DNA from: a virus
Direction: 5' to 3' (one strand)
Length of the DNA stretch: 25,930 nt
IMG/VR virus record: IMGVR_UViG_3300010883_000386
Coordinates: 1-25,930 of that record
This document shows, piece after piece, positions 10,001 through 19,167 of this stretch; position 1 is the stretch's first letter, and each line of letters begins with the position of its first letter. The notes beneath the pieces are model-generated. The model worked only from the letters and a program-made list of their open reading frames with translations, was not told the DNA's origin and searched no databases. A program made the position numbers and the translations under genes.

Positions 10001-13000
10001 ATCTTATAGATTTGAAGTCGAAAGAGATATAACAAATCACTTTGGTGATGCCTTTGTTTCTGGTGTAGAAATGCTTTGGTCACGACCACGTACTGTTGAA
10101 TCAGCTAATCACGGATTAAGTGTTGGTGATATTGTTCAGTTACCATCAGGTCCATTACCATATACTCCTACAGAATTACCTGGAGAAATGCGTGATCATA
10201 CAGTTGTTGCTCTTGGAGATGGGTATGGTCCAACTGACCATTTACCTATTGTAGTAGATACTCAAACATCACTCACATTTCAGGATCCAAATACTACAAC
10301 TACAGAAGGCGCACATGATACTCCTTGGTTATGGACTTGGTATGATCGGAGTGCTATAACTTATTTTCCTTATCAAAGAGATGAAGCAGTAGCCGAGAGT
10401 TTTGGAGGCAACGATGGAATTGTCGGTGGTTTCGATTTATTCAGAGGTGGTACTTACGAATTTTTAAACAATGCTTGGCATCACGCGGGTTATGATACGA
10501 TGATTGATCCGTTTACGGGTGAACCTATGTCAATGTATTTACACGCCGCTGGTATTAAAGGAATACGTGGAGCAGGTTGGGATAACCTAGTTCAAGCAGG
10601 AATGGTAAGGGGTTTGGGTGATCCAGATGAAGGTTTTCATTGTATCTCTAAAAATGCAAGTCACGGTCTTACAATTAGTGTAGGAGATCACAACGACTTT
10701 GGAAGCACAGAAGAAGATCCGGGGACTTGGGTATCAGATCAAGATTTCCCTACTTGTATGGGATTAGGTGGCTGGTGCGAAGCATTAGATATAGATGGTT
10801 GGTACTACAATGGTGTTGATGATTATGCCGCTTGTGAACTATTGAATCCTCTTTTTGCAGATGTTGGATTACCTCAATGGAGAGGATCACAATGGATTGG
10901 TAACTTCTCAAAAGAATTTACTTGGAAAATTCCAGAAGATTTTGGTCTGACAGGATCAGACGGAAATTCTGGATTAGGACCATTTGTTGCGCCCGGGGCA
11001 GTCAACGGATATTATGCTGTTGAAGCACTTGAAGGATTATACAAATTTGACAAAGAAGGAATGATTGAAGGTACTAATCGTACAATCAATCTATATCGTG
11101 GTGGTACATATCGATTCAGAGTTAATGCCGCGGGACATCCGTTCTACGTGACTACAGATGATGGTTCTCACTTTACGCCTGGTGGTTATTTTGGTGAGTA
11201 TCTATTAGGTGTTACAGGAACAAGGGCTGAAGAAGGACCTGGAGATCAAACATATGCAGGATCATCAGCATTTGGTGCAGATGGTACCGGGGCTCTTAAA
11301 TATGAAATTTGTGAATTTACTGTACCTTCAGTAGCACCAGATACATTGTATTATCAATGTGCGTGGCACGCCTCGATGATGGGAACATTTCAGATTCACG
11401 ATCTACCAGTAACGGCTGCGGGTGAAGATATTCACGTTTTTTATCATCACGGTCAAGATAATATGTATACTCCGCTACACGTTCTAGATAAGATTCTTGT
11501 AGATAACGGAACAGGACCTACTTTCTTTCAAGTACAACCAGAGCCAGAATACGCATTCCCAGTAACGGGAACACAAGCAGACCTTCTTGGACTTGGTAAT
11601 CTAGCGACAGCAACCGGGCCTGGATATACTCCATATATTCAAGCAATGAATATTGAACTTGGTACTGTACAATATATTGATCCGTTGATAATGATTGAAG
11701 GTATGCATTCAGAACAGTTTCTTGTAACAAATAATTATTCTGGAACTGCTGTAGTCTATATGAGTGTAGATATTGGACAAAGGTCAAATATTGCCCTAGA
11801 TAATGTAACTTTCAAAGAAGTTGTTTGGACAGAAACAGGCTCCTGGCAAGTAGCGGGTGGTACAGCATATACCCAAAATACAGATGCAGGATATATTGAA
11901 CAAATTATTACGGGAGATGTTCTAGAGGGAATTACTTATGAAATTCAATATGATATTGTTGAAGATTTCAAAGATGAATTTGGAGCACCGAACGGAACAA
12001 TCAAGGCGTCTGTTATAGGTGACACAATTGTTGATGGTACTTCTAATACTGTAGTTGGACATTACTCTGAAACATTTATAGCACCTGTTAATCCTACATT
12101 ATTAAGACTAACCAGTACCGGTATGGGTAAGATTGATAATGCTTCAATCAGAGAACGTGTCACTGGTCAGAATGCTTGGTATGTGGGAGAAGGATGGGGT
12201 GCAACTGTTGGAGGTAAAGCATCTATTGATGGTTCTATTGCTTCAGCTACAGAACTTAGTCAAACTGTTGCTTTCGATGCAGGGAAATTATATGAGGTTA
12301 AATACAACTTATCAGACCTCGACCCCAATGATAATGGTATGACTGGACGATTAAGAGTCAGCCTTGGTCATAATCCTAATATTCTTATTGATAACTGGAA
12401 CTTTGATATTACTGATCCGGTGGCAATTAACTGGACTATGAGTGGAGTTGATATTCAGATTGTTTCTGAAAACCTAGATTTTAGTTCTTCGGTAAATGGT
12501 ACTGCAACATATACGCTTTCAAGTTCTCTTATTAAGAATAATCATTACGAAGCAACGATTGACGCTACCTTAGATACACATAACATTTTAAGTTTTCAAG
12601 TTGGACCAGGACCTGCTGGTTCTCACTTGCATACTTTCCAAATGAATCAGGCAGATGCTGATTGGTTAATGGAAGATGTCTCTCGCACACGAGCATTTCC
12701 GCAATCTGATGCTTATCACTCTGAAACATATACCCACGAATTTACTGTTGGATGGGACGATACCGCAGTGCCGGAGAGTTGGATTTTAGTCAGTCAAACT
12801 ATTCCAGAAGGACACGAAGATTTACTCTTGACAGGAACAACTACAAATAATCCAACTATAGAAGTTGTTTTAGATGGAGTTGTTCAAGGCACAGTCACAG
12901 AAAGTGGAATTCATCATTTGAATATGATTGGTGAAGCGACTGCCGATGTAGTTCTTAGGATGAATGGAACTGGTTCTATACACCACGTTAAATTATTTGA

Positions 13001-15482
13001 AGAAGAAATTCCAACGCTTGATCACGATTCTACTGGACTTGTGCATCAAGGTGAAGTCAAACATCACGTAAGAGCGGGATCACACGATTCTCTTATCCAC
13101 TTCGTTGCAGATGTGGATAATAATCATCAAGAAACTTACAGTCCATACTTCTCTCACATTGGATGGGAAGGAAGCATCGATGATGTTTCTGTACGAGAAA
13201 TCGAAGAGAATTGGACATTTGCACCTCAGCAGGGTGCCGCCGCTTATGTTGATCAATTATCTGAACAAATTTATACTGCCGGAACTGGCACTGGTGTAAG
13301 AGGAATTGCCCATATCAGTTTTGAAATGCTCGCTGATATGAATTATAGAGTAGCTTTCAATGTTGATAGACCTACTGATTCTGTAATTAAGATAGGCCCA
13401 GCGCCTGATACAGATCAATATGGAAGTATGGTTATTGTTGAGAATGATACAACTGGAAATAAAGAGTTTGTTTTTACTGCTCCAGTAACTGGAGTTGCAT
13501 TCTTAACACTTTCTACTACTGGTAACGGATTTACATATTGGGATAATATTTCAGTCGTGACTATTCCAAATCTTTCATCCGATGAATATTTGCTTCTCGC
13601 ACGTTCAATGAATGTGTTCGGAGTTCCAATCGGTGGAGAAGAGAGATGGAAAACAGGTCATCTAGATAAAGAAAATATAGATTATTTTGGAATGCCTGTC
13701 GCCGGAATGCGTACAATAGAATCGTATGGTGAATCTATAATTGAAGATTATTATGATATTAATAAACGACAAACCGATATCTTGAATCCGCCTATTGCAA
13801 TTGGTACTATTTCAGTTGAAACTGGAGATAGAACAGTAACGGCAATCAGTCCAACTTGTTATGATTACATTACAGGAGATGCTCTATCTGCCTATTCGAC
13901 AGCGGCAACTTGTCAAGAACCTAACGGAGTGTGGTATGCAGAAGTATTTGAATTTTGTACTGACGGAACTTATGTTACTGAAATAAATTGTATAGAACCT
14001 AACGGAACTTGGACAACAGGAACTTGTTCTGGCGGCGGTTTTCAAGATCAACCAACTTGTGAAGGTTCAGGTACTTGTTCTGATTCTGGATTTGACAATG
14101 ATTCAGGAGGTTGTCTCAGTGCAGGAACTTGTACTGATGTGATGTATAACAATGATGAAACTGGCTGTTTAGCCAATGGTGAAACTTGGACAAGTGCAGG
14201 AAATACCTGGACTGCTTCTGGTTATACTTGGTCCCCAGGTTCTTGTTCTAATGTTGGATTCACAACAGAAGGAACTTGTCTGGCACCAAGAGCAGTATGG
14301 AATGATACAGTAGATGCTCATTGTCAAGATGGTTTTGGTGGATTGGTCCCTGCTTTTACAAGTCAAACAACTTGTAATGCTCAAAGAGGAGCTTGGGATA
14401 TGTCAGATGTAGATGCTATTGTAGGCACAATTGGTGAACTAATTGGTGAAGGTATTGATCTTGATTGGACAGTAACAATTGGTGGAACTGTGCAAGATTC
14501 AAACGCAATTCTATTACCTACTAAAGTTAGTTATGAAGTTAACGCTTTAACTCCTCTAGGACCACAAGAGTTTAAGATTGAAAATGTAGATGGTGATTAT
14601 TCTGTATACACCGACCCATTTGTTGTAACAGATTCTATGAGAATCATCTCGGTGTATCAACCTTCTCCGAGAGTGTCAGACCTCGGAAAAGCGAAGTACG
14701 CTGGACACAACACCGAAGCTGATTGGGAAACAGGTGAGCAATTCGCCGGTGTAGCGACTTTCAAAATAAGTGGAATTGGGTTTGTCGATGGCTGTGTTGT
14801 TACAGTACAAAAATCTTCCCAAGCAGATCATCCACAAAATTACTTGGCAGGAGGAGATAACACCGTCATCAACACCGCCAGCGCCTACGATACAATAAAC
14901 GTATTTGAAAGTTCTACAGAGTTACATTGTGTCGTGCTTGTCTCTGATATTCCAGCCGGTCACGATGCATCTATCGGAGGAGATAAGTTCGGTGTAATGT
15001 ATTATGATGTAACGGTGACAAATCCGAACGGAGATACATTCACAGAAAAAGCAAGTGCAGTCCCCGGAGCTACTATTCCAGCATTAGGATCTGGTGCTTA
15101 CTATTCCTCTTGGGATACAAGTAAATATGAAGCAGGGCACGGAATCAGAATATGGGGATATTACTTACCAGAACACATTTATGTTCGTGAAGTTACAGTT
15201 GTCCAAGCCTCATCTGAATGGCTCATCTTCGGAGCTGGATTTGAAAACGATGGAGTAGATCACACTACCGTAGTGACATTAGTGGATACACTTGGTGCGG
15301 GTACGATATGGACACCAGCCGTTAATCCAGGAAACACTTCTCAATACGGAATCGAGATTCATAACGGTGCCGTAGATTCAATTACTGGACTTTATCCACC
15401 AAACGGTGATTACGATATAACAGTAACTAATTTAGATGGTTCTTCGGATACGCTGATTGGCGCATTTCATATGGGTCCATAG
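7059..15482 (+). CDS. 2,807-residue mosaic tail/adhesion protein with cupredoxin-like and HxH modules
   Basis: Probable surface-exposed tail or fibre protein; no single family covers it. Visible order: helical N-terminus (1-110); Cys-Trp unit C230...C248...W; cupredoxin-like domain about 269-340 (H295, C330, H333, Leu where the axial Met often sits); GxGY beta-repeats about 466-661 interrupted by a Cys-Trp unit at 534-578; six HxH motifs 693-858; HGL-x-x-GD-x-V repeats near 912 and 1018; a second cupredoxin-like region with H1360, C1434, H1437, M1440/M1441, preceded by a similar half-domain near 1120-1170; CBM/jelly-roll-like domains about 1580-2170; tandem Cys-Trp repeats 2267-2446; two IPT/TIG-like domains from about 2565 to the end. 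An AAAGGA site precedes the start. No signal peptide is seen. Domain names rest on motif recognition; the copper-site reading is an inference. Confidence 0.85.
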   Translation: MSQYTFQQFSLTELNTIEQQKSSFLDSLNIKLLAPDLLVKDLALMLKSLEVMENLEHLPEYKDFLLNIANRSAKFISPTEMIENGGLDITYETANLVQNSSFSSDALEIELLRNAGFDVPIDMTRPWSNGIAYQFDILFTEGTEIVQAYTDGQQVALAWFEADLNPNTQYKFSYDLTVSDVNWDLPQGAVNMVDQLASDPGTFSEQGGGPDPKTYIVSVIEDASLVRPTCDGVAIEYLESITAMEVACLALGHVWAPGNINDPQTQAHTLIPYHLEAREGDTIIFTNPSTSILVHNAVSDDNISFASPDLEPGEDWPWVIDGYHDLYFHCTFHPLEEGRLSSTTNHRFVYSIDHNLNPGDTIKVPINYGSNIALPSLSNSYHINLVMPQVCTSVGGAGNQNVVESLYHDLSIDDLVTFQSGAVETNPNAGVPVDVVFSGGSDGVNTQHATGETTVVGGVVTNAELTSGGTAYISIPTVYITGGGGAGATASIEFSGIFDDYLMTNVGSGYLSVPTVVISAPDVATLADPGNGTCTGNANHNDDELSCLADGTCSDGTYDGNEAACLAATETWTPANNTWTDATVATVQATATATLTSGGEIDIITIDDGGSGYHLPPTVTLSGGSPTVAGTLDAYINGTVITLLLTAGGTGYGSGDGSVGVGERKWEEYIITAVQKGDARVDVFFDDVNFIGHIHTAELTTAEYAAIQTGAPTVVMTSVDGDGSGENAPHSHAVTYDWDPALNNGAGGMYMVGMTGSHTHGLENYYDISGGTKIELTNFGHYHEILLNLADEATLKASPLTGVTQDNDGTWSATGGATLIRTSDYGTSDPQHFHTVELGCLTPGDDIYLIISIDFHIHDFDRVWYPGSSQFTVGQYDFAQGGDDLNPTSIAIPFSDITGYVKKLRGIECDTHGLLAGDRVHYQNVYLGIHHGNTNYYIDFIIDEDHFVLTETVIYPLTDATGTTPTVFNLIEEYTVVVDMASYRFEVERDITNHFGDAFVSGVEMLWSRPRTVESANHGLSVGDIVQLPSGPLPYTPTELPGEMRDHTVVALGDGYGPTDHLPIVVDTQTSLTFQDPNTTTTEGAHDTPWLWTWYDRSAITYFPYQRDEAVAESFGGNDGIVGGFDLFRGGTYEFLNNAWHHAGYDTMIDPFTGEPMSMYLHAAGIKGIRGAGWDNLVQAGMVRGLGDPDEGFHCISKNASHGLTISVGDHNDFGSTEEDPGTWVSDQDFPTCMGLGGWCEALDIDGWYYNGVDDYAACELLNPLFADVGLPQWRGSQWIGNFSKEFTWKIPEDFGLTGSDGNSGLGPFVAPGAVNGYYAVEALEGLYKFDKEGMIEGTNRTINLYRGGTYRFRVNAAGHPFYVTTDDGSHFTPGGYFGEYLLGVTGTRAEEGPGDQTYAGSSAFGADGTGALKYEICEFTVPSVAPDTLYYQCAWHASMMGTFQIHDLPVTAAGEDIHVFYHHGQDNMYTPLHVLDKILVDNGTGPTFFQVQPEPEYAFPVTGTQADLLGLGNLATATGPGYTPYIQAMNIELGTVQYIDPLIMIEGMHSEQFLVTNNYSGTAVVYMSVDIGQRSNIALDNVTFKEVVWTETGSWQVAGGTAYTQNTDAGYIEQIITGDVLEGITYEIQYDIVEDFKDEFGAPNGTIKASVIGDTIVDGTSNTVVGHYSETFIAPVNPTLLRLTSTGMGKIDNASIRERVTGQNAWYVGEGWGATVGGKASIDGSIASATELSQTVAFDAGKLYEVKYNLSDLDPNDNGMTGRLRVSLGHNPNILIDNWNFDITDPVAINWTMSGVDIQIVSENLDFSSSVNGTATYTLSSSLIKNNHYEATIDATLDTHNILSFQVGPGPAGSHLHTFQMNQADADWLMEDVSRTRAFPQSDAYHSETYTHEFTVGWDDTAVPESWILVSQTIPEGHEDLLLTGTTTNNPTIEVVLDGVVQGTVTESGIHHLNMIGEATADVVLRMNGTGSIHHVKLFEEEIPTLDHDSTGLVHQGEVKHHVRAGSHDSLIHFVADVDNNHQETYSPYFSHIGWEGSIDDVSVREIEENWTFAPQQGAAAYVDQLSEQIYTAGTGTGVRGIAHISFEMLADMNYRVAFNVDRPTDSVIKIGPAPDTDQYGSMVIVENDTTGNKEFVFTAPVTGVAFLTLSTTGNGFTYWDNISVVTIPNLSSDEYLLLARSMNVFGVPIGGEERWKTGHLDKENIDYFGMPVAGMRTIESYGESIIEDYYDINKRQTDILNPPIAIGTISVETGDRTVTAISPTCYDYITGDALSAYSTAATCQEPNGVWYAEVFEFCTDGTYVTEINCIEPNGTWTTGTCSGGGFQDQPTCEGSGTCSDSGFDNDSGGCLSAGTCTDVMYNNDETGCLANGETWTSAGNTWTASGYTWSPGSCSNVGFTTEGTCLAPRAVWNDTVDAHCQDGFGGLVPAFTSQTTCNAQRGAWDMSDVDAIVGTIGELIGEGIDLDWTVTIGGTVQDSNAILLPTKVSYEVNALTPLGPQEFKIENVDGDYSVYTDPFVVTDSMRIISVYQPSPRVSDLGKAKYAGHNTEADWETGEQFAGVATFKISGIGFVDGCVVTVQKSSQADHPQNYLAGGDNTVINTASAYDTINVFESSTELHCVVLVSDIPAGHDASIGGDKFGVMYYDVTVTNPNGDTFTEKASAVPGATIPALGSGAYYSSWDTSKYEAGHGIRIWGYYLPEHIYVREVTVVQASSEWLIFGAGFENDGVDHTTVVTLVDTLGAGTIWTPAVNPGNTSQYGIEIHNGAVDSITGLYPPNGDYDITVTNLDGSSDTLIGAFHMGP
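8449..9040 (+). repeat. GxGY-type beta-repeat region
   Basis: Protein-level repeats in the giant tail protein of the form [GS]-G-[ST]-[GA]-Y followed by a short P-T-V-x-[IL] strand and a Gly-rich turn: SGGTAYISIPTVYITGGG, VGSGYLSVPTVVIS, GGSGYHLPPTVTLSGG and GGTGYGSGDGSVGV. A Cys-Trp unit is inserted between the second and third copies. The same repeat recurs at least six times in the 1,193-residue protein. Such repeats are frequent in marine phage fibre-like proteins; they probably form a beta-solenoid or beta-sandwich string. Confidence 0.65.
9135..9629 (+). repeat. Cluster of six HxH motifs (metal-binding-like)
   Basis: Within residues 693-858 of the giant protein lie HIH (693), HSH, HTH, HYH, HFH and HIH (856). 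The first has the wider form HxHT-x-x-L-T-x-x-E, which returns as HLHTFQMN at residue 1856 and as HTHTIQLTQTE in the 1,193-residue protein at 549. HxH motifs coordinate iron in the T4 gp37 fibre tip, so metal coordination is a reasonable reading, although these motifs lie in a different protein context. Confidence 0.6.
13857..14396 (+). repeat. Tandem Cys-Cys-Trp repeat, about seven units
   Basis: Residues 2267-2446 of the giant protein hold 14 cysteines in seven pairs of form C-x(8-18)-C-x(4-8)-W, with W lost in two units. Examples: CTDGTYVTEINCIEPNGTW and CSNVGFTTEGTCLAPRAVW. Units are diverged at DNA level, so this is an old protein repeat and not a recent DNA duplication. A pair per unit suggests a disulphide or metal site in each small domain. 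Confidence 0.8.
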
Positions 15483-15503
15483 ATTAAAAAACAATGATGT
15501 TTA

Positions 15504-15523
15504 TATAAATAGTATTATAAATA
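15504..15523 (+). promoter_or_regulatory. Two tandem late-promoter octamers
   Basis: TATAAATA at 15504-15511 and again at 15516-15523, in the 76-base gap before the 1,193-residue gene. TATAAATA is the T4 late-promoter core recognised by the phage sigma gp55 with the clamp-linked co-activator. The intergenic placement, 36-55 bases before the start codon, makes these the most convincing late promoters here together with 19154. Confidence 0.75.
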
Positions 15524-15558
15524 TATCAAGAATAGATAAATTTTGGAGATAAAATAAA

Positions 15559-18500
15559 ATGTCAGTAACATTATCAAGCATTAATACCGCGGTCGACCCG
15601 TTTAACGACATACCAGATATTACTTTCGATAGTATCGATGTCACGGCCTTTACCGAAGAAGTAGAGATATATACCAATACACCAGCGGTGATGATCCCTA
15701 GCAAATTGAACGCTATGGCGGCATCAATGAAAGGGTGGTTGAATGATAATGTTTCTGCTCCATTAGAAAATCAACAAAACACTTTCAAAAACGAAGTTGT
15801 TGTTCGTACTAATACGGCAATGGCGGCAGTAGAAACCTATATGAACGATGAGGTTCAAGGTTTCGTAAATACAATCTTTGTTCCTTGGGCAAACGATTCC
15901 GGCAACGTTCTGTCTAATCACGCCAATCAACTAGAAGGTAATGTTACAGGAACTCTTGGACAATTACAGGCTGATTATACAGCCCACGTTATATCTCAAG
16001 ACCTTCTCATCGCCCAAGCCCTTGCAGATATTTTAGTAACGTTATCTCAATATACTTCAGGCGCATCCGATTCTGGTTATACGGTTCATCAGACAAATGA
16101 ACTGATGGCCGATATCACAATGACACGGCAGATAGCGTTCTCTGATTATTTGTATGATGCTAACGATGATGTCATATTCGCTCACGAAGGTCCTAACATT
16201 ACTCATCACATTAATTACAATCCAATAAATGGAGAGGTTTTGTCTTTTGGAGAGTCAATGCAAATTTTTGGTGAGCCTCGTCCTTTTATTCAACATTTGA
16301 GACTAGAATTAAGTCCTCAAGATACTCCATCAGTCTCACAAATTAAAGCATATGATGCGTTTAGAAACGAGTCGGCCGGTGCTATATTTTCATTCAGAAT
16401 TAGTGGACACGAAGCAAATGGTGAACCAGCAGAAGAATTAACTATTTTAAATAATGCTTCTGTTCCTGATGTTGATAATCCAACTCTTGCAGTAAGACGA
16501 GGAAAAGAATCCGCATTGCTGTGGGGTGGAATAGAAGATGGAGATTTTGTTAAAATAGTTGAATTAGATGGCACTACAATTTACAACGAGGGAATTTCTA
16601 ATAACTATGCTCAAGACTATGAAACTATGTTATTTAAACCTCATCAATCCTATTGTCACGATGCTTCATCAGCAGTAACTGGATGGGGAATTATTGCAGG
16701 TGACCACGCAAGTGACGTAGATGGATCTGGTGGAGATCACGACACTCCACTTACCTGTGAAGAGTATGTAACTTCTGATGTCGCCCTTTTAGATGACTTT
16801 ACTCGTTCTTATGAATACAGTTTGCCTGGAGAATCTTACGAAAGTGCCTTATCTGACGGACTGATTTATAAAGTTTTTATTAATGATGATACAGGATTTA
16901 TTGATTCTTACGCATATACAGTTGATGCAAATGGTAAAACAGGTACTGGTGCTATACTTAATGCTGTCTATGATGACGGTGTTTCCGATGTCACTATGAC
17001 ATCACCAGGCACCGGTTATTCCGTTAATACTCAAGCAAGAGTATTTGATTTAGGTGCTGTAGATGTCGCCGGTTCAGTGGAAACAAAAGCTACGGCTTCT
17101 CATACTCTTAAAAATGGAATGGTTGATTCTATTGTTGTTACAGATCCTGGTGCAGGTTATACTGGATACTGGGAAGTAGATGTAGCAGATGGAGGTAACG
17201 GACATACTCATACAATTCAATTAACTCAAACAGAAGTCGATGATATTATGGATGGTGGAATTGTCACTTCAACAACTGTTGATGCTGGACACACTCACGA
17301 CCAAGTTGTAATGTGGAACGCATTTAATAGTTCTTTCGAGTTTACAGGAACTTCAGGCTCCCATAATCATCCATTAGCCCTCGCAACCCACACAACCAAT
17401 CCAACAATTACTCCTGTATTCACTACCTCTACTGGCGGTCTTGCTACTGGCACAGTTTTTCTTAAAATAGATGATACACTTGACCGAGTAGAGATTACAA
17501 ATGGCGGAGCAGATTATGTTACCGCAGATACGGTTGCTATTACTGGTGGAACACCATCAGCGACAGGAACCATTACTATGAGTTTAGCGGATGGTGGAAT
17601 TGCTAGTTTCGCAGTAGGTGTACAGGGAACTGGATATACCGATACGGCTGCCAAAACAGTTTTAGTTGATATTCAAAACAATGCGTTTATTCCAAATGTT
17701 ATCTCTGCTAATGTAGGAGATTCTGTTGCATTTACAAATCAGGATATTTCAGCACATACTGTTACACACGAAGGTGGAATGTTTGATTCAGGAAATATTC
17801 CTCAGAATGCAACATTTACATATATAATTACAAAAGATACTGAAAAAACAGATAAGTATGAAATCTTCGATTCTAATCTCGTAACCACTAAAGCAACTCT
17901 ATGGGTACGTGATTCCTCAGTCTATGTGGATATGATTTCTGCTACTGGCGGAGGGATACGAGGACTAGCTACTGTTAACGCAAGTGGCAATGTTATTAAC
18001 ATTGCTGTAGATAGACCAGGACAAGGCTATGATGCAGTTGTCGATTCAGTAAAAATAGTTGATGTATCTGGACCTGGTGAAGGAGCTTATGCTTCTGTAG
18101 CTACAGATCGTAGCGTTGGAGAAGTTACTATAGGAGCTGGAGGTGCAGCCTATTCAGTAGATACAAAAATGATAGCATTTGATGCTACTGGATTTCCAGT
18201 ATACGATGTAGATGGAACTACTGAAATTGATCGATCATATGGTCACGGAGCAATCTTAAAACCAATAATTAGTAGTGAATTTATTGCTGGATATTGTGCA
18301 GATCCCCAATGGTTGAATGAAGTAGATTGTCTTGCATCAGCCCAATTCTGGTATGCAGATGTCGAAATTGGTCAAATAACAACTATAAATGTAATTGCTG
18401 GTGGAAGTGGATATAACGATATCGAATTCGTTATTAATGATCCAGCAGAAGAAGGTGCAGGTGCTGTTATGACCCCAGACCTTAATAATGTTGTTTCAGG

Positions 18501-19140
18501 TGTCACCTTTTCTGCAAGAGGAACTAACTATGATGAACCTTTTATTGTAATATCTGATGTTGGAGGTTTAATTGGCTCTACAAATAGCTCAGTAGGTAAT
18601 GGATTTGCTGGTACAGTCGAGCTAAATAATGGTATAGGATCAGCAACTATAGTTAATGATTGGCAAGATTATGAAGTTGGAGAAACAAGAGTTGTAGTCG
18701 CCGATGCACACGCCGATCCTACTGGATACGGTGCTGAAGGTATAGCTACTCTAGGAGTTTCAGGGAATGTGGAAGGTGTTGAAATAACTAATCCAGGCTC
18801 AGGATACAAATCACCTGTTGTAATGGTAGCAGGACCTGTGTTGCTGACTGGTTCATCAATTAACAATGTTAATGTTGATTTAGCACTATATGGACCAGAA
18901 GGAAATGAAAACTCATCTCCATACTCAGATAATAATACTGCTAATACTAACTTTAAAAATGGTATAATGATTCAATTTGAGAATCCTAACGGACACACAT
19001 TGAACGATTCCTGGACATTCAAATTGCAATCTTGGAAACTGGGTACTCCTGCAAGTTTACTATATACTTCTAGTAGATACGATGGTGCTCTCGAAAATAT
19101 GAGAGGTATTATTACTCTCAAAGATGTTTGGGAAGTATAA
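15559..19140 (+). CDS. 1,193-residue fibre-like virion protein with GxGY, HxH and cupredoxin-like modules
   Basis: Probable tail fibre or adhesion protein. The N-terminal ~190 residues are helical and Ala/Asn-rich (SKLNAMAASMKGWLNDNV), like fibre shafts or attachment segments. Then come beta-rich domains, a Cys pair (C...TCEEY) near 360-400, GxGY repeats (SPGTGYSV, DPGAGYTG, GGADYVTA, VQGTGYTD, AGGSGYND, NPGSGYKS), an HxH block (H549/H551, H578/H580, H602/H604), a cupredoxin-like domain about 693-775 (H733, H737) that lacks the C-x2-H-x-x-M end, and a Cys-Trp unit (C-x12-C-x6-W) near 914-935. The C-terminal ~80 residues look like a separate globular cap. It shares its modules with the giant protein upstream, so they may be parts of one structure. 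GGAG precedes the start; two late promoters lie upstream. Confidence 0.8.
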   Translation: MSVTLSSINTAVDPFNDIPDITFDSIDVTAFTEEVEIYTNTPAVMIPSKLNAMAASMKGWLNDNVSAPLENQQNTFKNEVVVRTNTAMAAVETYMNDEVQGFVNTIFVPWANDSGNVLSNHANQLEGNVTGTLGQLQADYTAHVISQDLLIAQALADILVTLSQYTSGASDSGYTVHQTNELMADITMTRQIAFSDYLYDANDDVIFAHEGPNITHHINYNPINGEVLSFGESMQIFGEPRPFIQHLRLELSPQDTPSVSQIKAYDAFRNESAGAIFSFRISGHEANGEPAEELTILNNASVPDVDNPTLAVRRGKESALLWGGIEDGDFVKIVELDGTTIYNEGISNNYAQDYETMLFKPHQSYCHDASSAVTGWGIIAGDHASDVDGSGGDHDTPLTCEEYVTSDVALLDDFTRSYEYSLPGESYESALSDGLIYKVFINDDTGFIDSYAYTVDANGKTGTGAILNAVYDDGVSDVTMTSPGTGYSVNTQARVFDLGAVDVAGSVETKATASHTLKNGMVDSIVVTDPGAGYTGYWEVDVADGGNGHTHTIQLTQTEVDDIMDGGIVTSTTVDAGHTHDQVVMWNAFNSSFEFTGTSGSHNHPLALATHTTNPTITPVFTTSTGGLATGTVFLKIDDTLDRVEITNGGADYVTADTVAITGGTPSATGTITMSLADGGIASFAVGVQGTGYTDTAAKTVLVDIQNNAFIPNVISANVGDSVAFTNQDISAHTVTHEGGMFDSGNIPQNATFTYIITKDTEKTDKYEIFDSNLVTTKATLWVRDSSVYVDMISATGGGIRGLATVNASGNVINIAVDRPGQGYDAVVDSVKIVDVSGPGEGAYASVATDRSVGEVTIGAGGAAYSVDTKMIAFDATGFPVYDVDGTTEIDRSYGHGAILKPIISSEFIAGYCADPQWLNEVDCLASAQFWYADVEIGQITTINVIAGGSGYNDIEFVINDPAEEGAGAVMTPDLNNVVSGVTFSARGTNYDEPFIVISDVGGLIGSTNSSVGNGFAGTVELNNGIGSATIVNDWQDYEVGETRVVVADAHADPTGYGAEGIATLGVSGNVEGVEITNPGSGYKSPVVMVAGPVLLTGSSINNVNVDLALYGPEGNENSSPYSDNNTANTNFKNGIMIQFENPNGHTLNDSWTFKLQSWKLGTPASLLYTSSRYDGALENMRGIITLKDVWEV

Positions 19141-19153
19141 TTGAATAAATTTA

Positions 19154-19167
19154 TATAAATATAAATA
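19154..19167 (+). promoter_or_regulatory. Overlapping late-promoter octamers
   Basis: TATAAATATAAATA contains two TATAAATA copies sharing two bases (19154-19161 and 19160-19167), 37-50 bases before the first Cys-rich gene and in the gap after the 1,193-residue gene. It probably drives the whole adhesin-chaperone block, since no similar motif is seen before 20200, 21017 or 21991. Confidence 0.75.

Noticed and set aside
7860-11405. Cupredoxin-like segments as a captured host plastocyanin (photosynthesis auxiliary gene)
   Set aside because: They are embedded in one continuous tail protein with no signal peptide or separate start, among adhesion-type repeats, so an electron-transport gene is not supported.
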